Part shown: in pieces, positions 43,434 through 51,321 of the stretch
Position numbering within the stretch: position 1 is the first letter of the stretch
How the letters are laid out: every line of letters starts with the position of its first letter
Assembly (NCBI GenBank): GCA_050258555.1
Contig: JBLMZA010000119.1
Coordinates: forward strand, 1 to 64,000
Origin: CAISDA01 sp050258555
GTDB taxonomy: Bacteria; Bacteroidota; Ignavibacteria; UBA10030; UBA8401
Length of the DNA: 64,000 nt
Reading direction: 5' to 3'
Position numbers and translations under genes: made by a program
The notes under the pieces: model-generated
Databases searched by the model: none
What the model saw: only the letters and a program-made list of their open reading frames with translations
What the model was told of the DNA's origin: nothing

Positions 43434-45350
43434 ATGAATACCATCGCGCGCGCGTGCTTCATACTCGGTTTTTCCTTCATGCTGACGGCGGCGGCCTCCG
43501 GCCGCGACGTCCGCTACCCTGTCAGCATGATCCCCCCGTCGCTCCTGCCGGCCGATGCGGTTGTACGGATCGACTCGCTCCATTTCGTCATCAAGGATGA
43601 AAAACGCTCCACATACAGCCTCACCTATGCCGTCACGATCTTTTCAAAAAAGGAGCAGCACCGGGGCGTGCTCTCCCTGGCATACGGACGGTATCAAACG
43701 ATCAGCGACCTTGAGGGAACGATCTTCGATGCCGACGGCAACGAGATCAGGGATCTTGAAGAGGAGGATATCCAGGATGGGAGCGGCGACAGCGGCGGTT
43801 CGCTCGCCGATGAATGGCGGATCCGGAGGGCGACGCTCCTGTACGACAGATTTCCCTACACGGTGGAATACCGCTACACGATGAAGCTGAACACGTCGCT
43901 CAACTGGCCGGGCTGGAGCGCGCAAACGTCGAAAGCGCCGGTCGAGCGCACCTCCTTCACGATCATCGCTCCGAAGGATGTAGCCGTACGCACATGGTGC
44001 AATACCTCCGACTGCATTCCGGCCGTACAGGACGACGGTTCAACAATCATCCGCACGTGGTCGCGGCAGCATCTTCCCGGCCTCTCGGACGATGAAGCGG
44101 CGGAATCCTCGTACGACATCACGACGATGGTCAAGGCGGCTCCCTCCCGCTTTCAGCTTGAAGAGACCGAAGGGTCGATGGAGTCGTGGAAGGAATTTGG
44201 CGCATGGTTTCAGCGCCTCTACGACAATCGTCAGTCGCTTCCCGAGGATGCCCTGCGGGAAATTGGCGCGCTTGTCCAGTCAGCACAAACCGAGCGCGAG
44301 AAGATCAGGATGCTCTACGAGTACATGCAGTCCCGCACGCGCTATGTCAGCGTCCAGCTCGGCATCGGCGGATGGCAGCCCTTCGAAGCGTCTTCTGTGC
44401 ACACAAAGCGCTACGGCGACTGTAAAGCACTGGTCAATTATATGATGGCGCTCTTGCATGCGGCGGGTATCCGCTCCTATCCGGTATTGATCAACAGCGG
44501 CAGCAACAGGATTTCCATGATCACGGAATTTCCGAGCAACCAGTTCGATCACGTCATCCTGTGCGTGCCTCAGGAGCGCGACAGCATCTGGCTCGAATGC
44601 ACGAGCCAGTCGGCGCCCTTCGGCAGGCTCGGCGACTTTACGGAAAACCGTCCCGCCCTGCTCGTCTCCGAAACGGGAGGAACGGTCGTTCATACGCCGG
44701 CCACGAGCGCCGGGGAGAATCTGCAGATGCGCACCGTGACGGCTTCGCTTGCCGCCACCGGCACGATCACGGCCGAAATCACTGCCAGGGTGGCGGGCGA
44801 TCAGCAAATGGACCTTCAGGGCGAACTGCTTCATGAGTCTCCGGAAGAAAAGCAGGAATATTTTCTGAACAGACTCAAAACGCCGAATATCTCGATCTCG
44901 TCGTTCTCCATCGAAGGACTCGAGAACCGTGCGCCGGAAATCACGGTCCGATTCTCGGCGACACTCGGACGCTATGCCGCATTGAACTCGGCGCGCCTCT
45001 TCGTTCCTCCCAGCCTGATGGAACGAGCGACATACGTTCCTGCGGACAACAAAGCGCGCAAGTCTCCCGTCCGGTTTTCCTATCCGTATGTCGACATCGA
45101 TTCGATTTATCTGCGACTGCCGCGGAATTTCGTGATCGAGACGCTGCCCAAAGAGACATCGCTCCGCACCTCGTTCGGATCGTTTTCGGGCCGCACGGTC
45201 GCGCTGGGCGATACGGCAATCGCATACACGAGACGCACCGAAATCACCGGATATATGATTCCTGCCGCAGCGTTTCAGGAATACCGCTCGTTCCGCCAGG
45301 AGATCGCGAAGGCCGATAAAGCGCAGGCAGTATTGCGCATGAAACAATGA
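43434..45350 (+). CDS. DUF3857/transglutaminase-like exported protein, Cys intact
   Basis: 638 residues, start MNTIARACFILGFSFMLTAAA (signal peptide) at 43434. Same domain order as the preceding gene: DUF3857 (about 35-250, FVIKDEKRSTYSLTYAVTIF), transglutaminase core (about 285-420) and a C-terminal beta domain. The core has KRYGDCKALVNYMMALL with candidate nucleophile Cys330, His in FDHVILCV and an acidic residue in IWLECTSQ. FCB proteins of this type are exported and poorly understood; crosslinking or peptidase activity is inferred from the triad. Convergent with the aminotransferase gene, 13 bp away. Confidence 0.87.
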   Translation: MNTIARACFILGFSFMLTAAASGRDVRYPVSMIPPSLLPADAVVRIDSLHFVIKDEKRSTYSLTYAVTIFSKKEQHRGVLSLAYGRYQTISDLEGTIFDADGNEIRDLEEEDIQDGSGDSGGSLADEWRIRRATLLYDRFPYTVEYRYTMKLNTSLNWPGWSAQTSKAPVERTSFTIIAPKDVAVRTWCNTSDCIPAVQDDGSTIIRTWSRQHLPGLSDDEAAESSYDITTMVKAAPSRFQLEETEGSMESWKEFGAWFQRLYDNRQSLPEDALREIGALVQSAQTEREKIRMLYEYMQSRTRYVSVQLGIGGWQPFEASSVHTKRYGDCKALVNYMMALLHAAGIRSYPVLINSGSNRISMITEFPSNQFDHVILCVPQERDSIWLECTSQSAPFGRLGDFTENRPALLVSETGGTVVHTPATSAGENLQMRTVTASLAATGTITAEITARVAGDQQMDLQGELLHESPEEKQEYFLNRLKTPNISISSFSIEGLENRAPEITVRFSATLGRYAALNSARLFVPPSLMERATYVPADNKARKSPVRFSYPYVDIDSIYLRLPRNFVIETLPKETSLRTSFGSFSGRTVALGDTAIAYTRRTEITGYMIPAAAFQEYRSFRQEIAKADKAQAVLRMKQ

Positions 45351-45363
45351 TGATGCAGAAGAG

Positions 45364-45978
45364 TCAGTGAAGGGAAAAGCCGACGGCCGAGAGGTCGCTC
45401 ATCATGAGCGTGGTGCGGAGATTGAAATCCCAGAGCGCGCTGATGAGCATGATCTGCGAGAAGTGCTTCAGGTCCGAAATGCGCAGATCCTCTTCCACGA
45501 TCATGCCGCGGTCCAGAAGCGACTGGCGCATGGTTCCTTTCAACAGCGGTTCGGCAGGCGTGACCCATGCCCTGTCATTAAAGAACGCCACGTTCGAAAA
45601 CGATGTGTCGGTGATCCGCCCGTGCTTCACGATGAGGATCTCGTCGCAGTTGCCGCGGTGCTGCAGCGCCTCGGCAAACTGCGTGCGTTCTTCGAATTTG
45701 TACGGATAGGAGATGTCGTCCCGGCGCAACAGTCTGAGCGAGCGGATGGGCTGGCGGATATAGGCTTCCGTGGAAACCGAAAGGATGTCCCCGGCATAGA
45801 TGACCCTGCAGCGCACCGGTCCCGTGTGTCCGTTGGTCGGCGGTGTGATCGTGCGGATATCGAGCTCGTCCGTCGAACCGAAGAGGTCGCGGCGCGTCCG
45901 GTTGATCCGTGCATTGTGGTACTGCCAATTGCGCACCGCGCCGGCACTCACCATGATCGTTTCAAGCAGCCGCGTCAT
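45364..45978 (-). CDS. Aminotransferase class IV protein (4-amino-4-deoxychorismate lyase-like)
   Basis: 204 residues, shorter than typical PabC (about 270). PLP-enzyme class IV signs: LLETIMVSAGAVRNWQYHNARINRTR near the N-terminus, Lys in SYPYKFEERTQFAEAL (PLP Schiff-base candidate), EILIVKHGRITDTSFSNVAFF and GTMRQSLLDRG. The pattern matches the short 'aminotransferase class IV family protein' found in FCB bacteria that is predicted to make p-aminobenzoate for folate. No pabA/pabB is adjacent in the window. Confidence 0.82.
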   Translation of the reverse strand: MTRLLETIMVSAGAVRNWQYHNARINRTRRDLFGSTDELDIRTITPPTNGHTGPVRCRVIYAGDILSVSTEAYIRQPIRSLRLLRRDDISYPYKFEERTQFAEALQHRGNCDEILIVKHGRITDTSFSNVAFFNDRAWVTPAEPLLKGTMRQSLLDRGMIVEEDLRISDLKHFSQIMLISALWDFNLRTTLMMSDLSAVGFSLH

Positions 45979-46032
45979 TGCTGTGCTTCCTTCCCCATTC
46001 CCCCCTTCCCGGGCGCGCTTGGCGCCGCGCGA

Positions 46033-46734
46033 TCAGGCTTCCTGTGAAACAGGCTTCATGCATTCTTCCCCCTCGTTTCGGGAACTGTTGACGTAGGTGG
46101 AAACGGGATACGCCTTCATCAGCTCGGAGGGAAACGGGCGAAGCAGCGCCTTCAGCGATCCGGTGTCGTTGTTCTGCGGATCGAGCCAGGCGTCGAAATC
46201 CTGTTCCGCAAGGATGACGGGCATGCGGTTGTGTATGCCGGCCATGAGCTCATTCGCATCGGTCGTGATCACGGCGAAGCTCGGCACTTCCGCCCCCTCC
46301 TTATCCTTCCAGATGGAATAGACCCCTGCCAGCATGAACGGCTTTTCATCCTTCATGCGTATGCACATCGGGATCTTTTCTTTGCCCACGCCTTTGGCCC
46401 ACTCATAAAAGCCGTCGACCGGCACCAGGCAGCGTCTGGCCTTGAAGTAGGGTCCGAAGAGCTTGCTTGTCTCGATGCGGTCTGCTCTCGCATTGAAGGC
46501 GGGAAATGCGGTATCGGCCTTGCCGTTTTTCGACCAGTGCGGGATGATCCACCACTGCGCCTCGAGCGTCTGCAGCTCGCCGTGCCGGTTGACGATGACC
46601 GGCAGCTTCTGCATCGGCGCGGCGTTGTAGCGCGGCACCGTCAGGTAGGGAATGTTTCTGTCCGTGAGCGAGCGCATGAGCTCGAATGTCGCAAAGACCT
46701 TGCGCCCGCTGATGATGATGTAGCGTCCGCACAT
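46033..46734 (-). CDS. yedK: SOS response-associated peptidase (YedK/HMCES)
   Basis: 233 residues. Forms a covalent thiazolidine crosslink with abasic sites in single-stranded DNA. The catalytic Cys2 is in MCGRYIIIS; the essential Asn is in FNARADRIE, Glu in RRCLVPVDGFYEW and His in HNRMPVIL. The start is fixed by the need for Cys2 after Met removal. It is 30 bp from the permease gene downstream of it on the same strand. Confidence 0.94.
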   Translation of the reverse strand: MCGRYIIISGRKVFATFELMRSLTDRNIPYLTVPRYNAAPMQKLPVIVNRHGELQTLEAQWWIIPHWSKNGKADTAFPAFNARADRIETSKLFGPYFKARRCLVPVDGFYEWAKGVGKEKIPMCIRMKDEKPFMLAGVYSIWKDKEGAEVPSFAVITTDANELMAGIHNRMPVILAEQDFDAWLDPQNNDTGSLKALLRPFPSELMKAYPVSTYVNSSRNEGEECMKPVSQEA

Positions 46735-46764
46735 GAGTGGATCCCCGTTGTAATGGCCACAGAG

Positions 46765-48720
46765 TCAGTGCTGTGCCCGCAAGTGGCTGTGCCGGCGGCT
46801 GTAGGTGAAATAGATGACAAGGCCGACGGCAAGCCAGACGAGGAAGCGCATCCAGTTCGTGAACCCGAGCTCGCTCATCAGATAGAAGCAGCTGATGAGT
46901 CCGAGCACCGGAATGAGCGAGAGCTTCTTTGTCCAGCACAGTACTGTAATAACACCCGTGACGATGAAAAAGAGCCAGAGCGGGATCTGGTGCTTGAACA
47001 CGTCCCATCCGGTCAGATAGAGCTTGTCGGAAGAAAACGGCAGCGCGCGGATCGATGCGGAATACTGATCGCGCGCCATCGAGTCCAAGGTCGATTTGAG
47101 CCGCCGCTCGAGACCGGGCTCGGCCTGTGTTGCTGCGCCGGACTCGGCCGCGCCCGATGGCGCAAGCAGCATGCCCTGCGCGATGGACTGCGCGGCGATT
47201 TCCTGCTCGGAGGCGGTGAGACCGGCCAGGAATTCATCGGGCGCCTTCAGCTTGCGCGCGCGCAAAAAATCCGTGACGCCGTCCGTGTTGAAGAGCGCCG
47301 CGCCGGCAATCGATGCAATGGCAAGCGCAGGAATGATAAATTGCGAGTTGATGTAGGGCGTCTTGAACTTGCGCTCTGTTTTTGTGTCGCTCAACTGCAG
47401 CTTCAAGACGCCTCCGCAGACCAGCACGAAGGCGAAGAGTGTGCCGATGCTCGTGAGATCGGTAACCTCCGTCAGGTTCATGAAGAGCGCCGGAACGGCG
47501 ACGACAAATCCCGTGAGGATGGTCGAGAAGGACGGCGTGCGGTACTTCGGATGGATGCGCGAGAAGACCTTGGGAAGCAATCCGTCGCGGCTCATGCTCA
47601 TCCAGATGCGCGGCTGTCCGAGCTGGAAGACCAGAAGCACGCTTGCCATCGCCACCACGGCGCTCACGGCGATGATGCCCGAGATGTAATGCAGTCCCAG
47701 CTTCTCGAAGGCGTAGGCGAGAGGATCGCCGACATTGAGTTCGTTGTAGCGCACGATGCCGGTGAGCACGAGCGCGATCGCCACATAGAGCACGGTGCAG
47801 ATGACGATGGAATAAAACATGCCGCGCGGCAGATCGCGCTGCGGATTGTTGCATTCCTCCGCCGTCGTCGAAATGGCGTCGAATCCGATATAGGCGAAGA
47901 AGACGGCCGAGACGCCCTTCATCACGCCGGCAATGCCGTTCGGGGCAAACGGATTCCAGTGGCGCGTATCGACGAAGAACGCTCCGACGGCGATCACGCC
48001 CAGGATCACGGCGAGCTTCACTGCCACCATCGCATTGCTTGCCTGCTTCGATTCCTTGATGCCGATATAGACGAGCCACGTGATGAACGCCGTGATCACA
48101 AGCGCCGGAAGATCGGCAATCAGGTGCACGCCGAAGAGGATCGGCGCATTCATCCAGGCAAGATACGCCGCCTGCATGGTTTCCGGCACCGCGCCGAAGG
48201 GCGTGCCCTGCGCCAGCATCGAGCTGACTTCCGTATAGCCGCGGTAGGCCGAAAGGAAATCCATCGTCCAGTATTCGGGAATGGAAAAGCCGATCGTCGA
48301 GAGCAGGCTCGTGAAGTAATCGGACCAGGAAATCGCCACGGCGATATTGCCGATGGCGTATTCCATCAGAAGATCCCAGCCGATGATCCAGGCAATAAGC
48401 TCGCCGAAGGCGACATACGAGTATGTGTAGGCGCTGCCGGCCACGGGGATCATCGAGGCGAATTCGGCGTAGGCGAACGCCGAGAACGTGCAGGCGATCG
48501 CCGTGAAGATGAAGAGAAAGATCACCGCCGGACCGCCCGAATAACTCGCATTGCCGATGGTGCTGAAGATGCCCGCGCCGATGATGGCCGCGATGCCGAA
48601 GGCGGTGAGATCGCGCACCGTGAGGTTTTTCTTGAGCGCGCCGAATTCGCTTTCAAGACCGTCGGCATCGCGGAGGATCTGTGCGATATTTTTTTTCCGG
48701 AAGAGCTGGGATGTGGTCAT
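46765..48720 (-). CDS. APC-family amino acid permease with long insertion
   Basis: 651 residues, longer than the usual 450-500. N-terminus MTTSQLFRKKNIAQILRDADGLESEFGALKKNLTVRDL. The first helix motif is GIAAIIGAGIFSTIGNA, followed by about 11 more helices, as in cationic amino acid transporters (CAT/YfnA). Between the twelfth helix and the last pair lies an insertion of about 100 mostly polar residues (TDFLRARKLKAPDEFLAG ... ALPFSSDKLYLTGWDVFK) with no known domain. Inner-membrane uptake of amino acids is inferred; the substrate is unknown. An ACACAC tract lies in the leader. Confidence 0.87.
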   Translation of the reverse strand: MTTSQLFRKKNIAQILRDADGLESEFGALKKNLTVRDLTAFGIAAIIGAGIFSTIGNASYSGGPAVIFLFIFTAIACTFSAFAYAEFASMIPVAGSAYTYSYVAFGELIAWIIGWDLLMEYAIGNIAVAISWSDYFTSLLSTIGFSIPEYWTMDFLSAYRGYTEVSSMLAQGTPFGAVPETMQAAYLAWMNAPILFGVHLIADLPALVITAFITWLVYIGIKESKQASNAMVAVKLAVILGVIAVGAFFVDTRHWNPFAPNGIAGVMKGVSAVFFAYIGFDAISTTAEECNNPQRDLPRGMFYSIVICTVLYVAIALVLTGIVRYNELNVGDPLAYAFEKLGLHYISGIIAVSAVVAMASVLLVFQLGQPRIWMSMSRDGLLPKVFSRIHPKYRTPSFSTILTGFVVAVPALFMNLTEVTDLTSIGTLFAFVLVCGGVLKLQLSDTKTERKFKTPYINSQFIIPALAIASIAGAALFNTDGVTDFLRARKLKAPDEFLAGLTASEQEIAAQSIAQGMLLAPSGAAESGAATQAEPGLERRLKSTLDSMARDQYSASIRALPFSSDKLYLTGWDVFKHQIPLWLFFIVTGVITVLCWTKKLSLIPVLGLISCFYLMSELGFTNWMRFLVWLAVGLVIYFTYSRRHSHLRAQH

Positions 48721-48751
48721 CGGGATGGAATCCTGGAATGATGTGTGTGTA

Positions 48752-50323
48752 TCAGAAGGGGAATTCTTCGGGCACCGCTTTCTTTTCTTCGACCTTCTTC
48801 TGCACGGGCTTCTGCGCACGTCCGTGCACGGCGCTGGCCTGCACGAAGATCGCCTTGTTCGGCTTCACCGGACATGCATGTTCGCACGCGCCGCAGCCCA
48901 CACAGAGCTCTTCGGTCATCTTGGGAAGGAAAAGCCCGTCGGTCTTCACCATCTGCACCGCCTTCGTGGGACAGTGTTCCGAACAGGCGCCGCAATCGGT
49001 CTTCTTCGTGATGACGATGCAGTCCTCTTTGATGAATTTCGCACGCCCGAGCTGCGTCTCCTTCTTCTGCTGAAGCGGCAGCGGCATGAGCGCGCCCGTG
49101 GGACAGACCGAGGTGCAGGCCGTGCATTCATAGGCGCAGTAGGCGATCGAATAATCCATCTTCGGCTGCAGGATGCCCCGCACTCCATAGTCGAGAAACG
49201 AAGGCACGATCACCTGCGAGGGGCAGGCGCTCACGCACAGATAGCATGCAGTGCAGGCGCCGGTGAAACGCTCCGCGCTTTCCGAACCCGGAGGCGTCAC
49301 GATGCCGCGCACGGTGTAGGGATGTGCGGAAGCCGCCGGCGCCGAAAAGGCGCGTGCGGCCGTGGCCGATGCGGCGACAGCAGCGAGCGTGGCCGACTGT
49401 CTGAGCATCTCGCGCCGCTTCGCATTGACCGTGCGCTTGGCATCCGGAGGCGGCGGAAGGTCCTTCTTCGCGGAATAGCGGAAGCGGTAGTGCACGCCCA
49501 CGGCCGGACAGGCATCGATGCAGTTGAAGCAGCTCACGCAGCGCGACGAGTCGAGCACGCGCTTCTTGTAATCGATGCACTCGGCCTTGCAGAGCTTCTC
49601 GCAGAGCGAACAGTCGCGGCACTCCTCGTTGTTGAAGTCAAGCTTGAAGAGCGAGACGCGCGACAGGAGCCCGAGCAGGGCGCCGGCCGGACACAGCAGA
49701 TTGCAGAACATCCTGCCGTGATAATACGACATCCAGACCACGAGGCCCAGCATCGAGAGCGTGAGAACAAGCGCGCCGGATGAAACGGAATGAAACGGCA
49801 CGGCATACACCAGATACAGATGCAGCCGCTCGAAGACCCACGCGATCGCATTGTTGGCTCCGACCGCGCCCGGACGGGCGAGCACATAGGCGATGCGGCC
49901 GAAGAAGCTGTAGGGATCAAGCAGATCGACGAGCACGAGGCTTCCCGCCACGGCGCCGAGCGTGAGCACGGCGAGCACGGAATAATGGACGAGCGTGAAC
50001 GCTTTCCGGAATTTGTACTTCCGCGGTCCCCGCGTTCTGCGCGACAGCGCGATCACCACATCCTGCAGCGTGCCCAGCGGGCAGATCGACGAGCAGTAGA
50101 TCCGGCCCGCAAGCAGCGTCAGCACGACCACGGCGACGAGTCCCAGAGTCGGCACGCCGGTGCGCACAAGCGTCATGAGCGCGGGAATGAACTGCAGCGA
50201 CACGGGAAACTCTGCCGCCGCAGTCCTCGTCACATTCGTGAAATCACAAAAAAGCAGAAGCAGGGCACAGAAAAAAACGACCGACACCCCAACACGGATC
50301 TTCTTCAGGTACTGATACATCAT
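48752..50323 (-). CDS. Membrane polyferredoxin, NapH-like half fused to NapG-like half
   Basis: 523 residues. N-terminal half: about four membrane helices with CxxxCP motifs at C77-C81 (YCSSICPLG) and C207-C211 (FCNLLCPAG), then two 4Fe-4S motifs (C235-C245, C262-C272), the NapH/NosR-like layout. Residues 302-326 read KRREMLRQSATLAAVAASA, a twin-arginine-like segment. The C-terminal half has four more clusters' worth of Cys (C357-C367, C396-C407, C444-C451, C474-C484), as in NapG-like ferredoxins. An electron-transfer role at the membrane is inferred; no reductase gene is adjacent. It overlaps the DUF362 gene by 4 bp (50320-50323), so they probably act together. Confidence 0.88.
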   Translation of the reverse strand: MMYQYLKKIRVGVSVVFFCALLLLFCDFTNVTRTAAAEFPVSLQFIPALMTLVRTGVPTLGLVAVVVLTLLAGRIYCSSICPLGTLQDVVIALSRRTRGPRKYKFRKAFTLVHYSVLAVLTLGAVAGSLVLVDLLDPYSFFGRIAYVLARPGAVGANNAIAWVFERLHLYLVYAVPFHSVSSGALVLTLSMLGLVVWMSYYHGRMFCNLLCPAGALLGLLSRVSLFKLDFNNEECRDCSLCEKLCKAECIDYKKRVLDSSRCVSCFNCIDACPAVGVHYRFRYSAKKDLPPPPDAKRTVNAKRREMLRQSATLAAVAASATAARAFSAPAASAHPYTVRGIVTPPGSESAERFTGACTACYLCVSACPSQVIVPSFLDYGVRGILQPKMDYSIAYCAYECTACTSVCPTGALMPLPLQQKKETQLGRAKFIKEDCIVITKKTDCGACSEHCPTKAVQMVKTDGLFLPKMTEELCVGCGACEHACPVKPNKAIFVQASAVHGRAQKPVQKKVEEKKAVPEEFPF

Positions 50324-51240
50324 AATGAAATGCGTTTGATATTGAGTGATTGCAGATCGATGCGCCCCAGTCCCTGCTCGGAGGCGATCTTGATGTGCCG
50401 GATATCGGCCGGCTCCCAGCCGAAGAGTTTCGTGGCCGCGGCATCGGAGGCCACCATGTCTGTCGAAACCAGGAGCGATTTCATCGTGACGATATCCTCC
50501 TGCGACACGCCGCGCGGACCGTTCTTCTTCATCACCGTATAGGCATCGACGATATTGAGCGTCGGTTTTTTGAATGCCGCCAGATCGGCGATGCACTGAT
50601 GCAGATCGTTGCGGTGCATCTCGCCGCGGTCCCAGACGATGCCCATCAGGTTCTTCATCGTCACGGTGAGCTTTGCCGAGCCGTGGTTTTTCAGCACGGG
50701 CACGTTGATGAACACATCCGCATCGAGAATCAGCTCGTGCACCTTCGAGTTCGGCATGCGCTTCGTGTTCGAGAGCGTGACTTTCTGATAATAACTTTCG
50801 GTGTTGCCGGGGACGACGCGCGCGCCGGCATCCCTGGCCGCGCGCTCGATGCCCGAATTCGCATAGCAGCCCTTCCAGTCATCGCAGGTATGGTCGAAGA
50901 CCGTGACCTGCTTGGCGCCGGCCGCGAAGCAGTGCTTGATCACCTGCGCCACGAGCTTCGGATTCGTGTTGGCGCCGCGCTCCGGCGGCACATCCCATCC
51001 GATATTCGGCTTGACCACCACTTTCGAGCCCTTGGGCACGAAATTTTTCATGCCTCCCATGGCCTCCATCGCCTTGTCGAGCATGAGATCGGGCTCGCCG
51101 CCCTTGACGGCCACGAGATCGTAGGCCGATTGCGCGGCCGCTGTTCCCGCGAATGCCTCGGCATAGCGCATCCATGCCGGCGCCGTGCCCGCAGCCAGCG
51201 CGGCGGCAATGCCGCGCTGAAAGAATTCTTTTCTGTTCAT
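50320..51240 (-). CDS. DUF362 domain protein with RK-type Tat-like signal
   Basis: 306 residues. The N-terminus MNRKEFFQRGIAAALAAGTAPAW has an RK variant of the twin-arginine motif followed by a hydrophobic Ala-rich stretch, suggesting Tat export. The DUF362 core has VVVKPNIGWDVPPERGANTNP, FDHTCDDWKGCYANSGIE, FINVPVLKNHGSAKLTVTMKNLMGI and the end DIRHIKIASEQGLGRID. DUF362 proteins often pair with ferredoxin domains; here the ferredoxin is a separate, translationally coupled gene. Two Cys in DHTCDDWKGC could take part in redox. Function unknown. Confidence 0.85.
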   Translation of the reverse strand: MNRKEFFQRGIAAALAAGTAPAWMRYAEAFAGTAAAQSAYDLVAVKGGEPDLMLDKAMEAMGGMKNFVPKGSKVVVKPNIGWDVPPERGANTNPKLVAQVIKHCFAAGAKQVTVFDHTCDDWKGCYANSGIERAARDAGARVVPGNTESYYQKVTLSNTKRMPNSKVHELILDADVFINVPVLKNHGSAKLTVTMKNLMGIVWDRGEMHRNDLHQCIADLAAFKKPTLNIVDAYTVMKKNGPRGVSQEDIVTMKSLLVSTDMVASDAAATKLFGWEPADIRHIKIASEQGLGRIDLQSLNIKRISL

Positions 51241-51262
51241 GTTGGTAATTGTTTAGTTGTTA

Positions 51263-51321
51263 TGTGGGGCGAAGCCGGAAATGATACGCGCCTGAAGCGC
51301 GTATGTGTGGTGCTTCTCCCC
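51263..51321. terminator. GGGGCGAAG intergenic repeat copy 2 / terminator of the tricorn-like gene
   Basis: GGGGCGAAG (51266-51274) pairs with CTTCTCCCC (51313-51321), enclosing ACGCGC-CTGAA-GCGCGT. Closely matches the element at 10685-10742 in outer arms, inner hairpin and spacing. It is placed directly after the tricorn-like stop codon. Confidence 0.6.

Noticed and set aside
46231..48741. 836-codon plus-strand open frame
   Set aside because: Spans yedK and the permease on the opposite strand; composition is an antisense shadow and no domain is recognisable.
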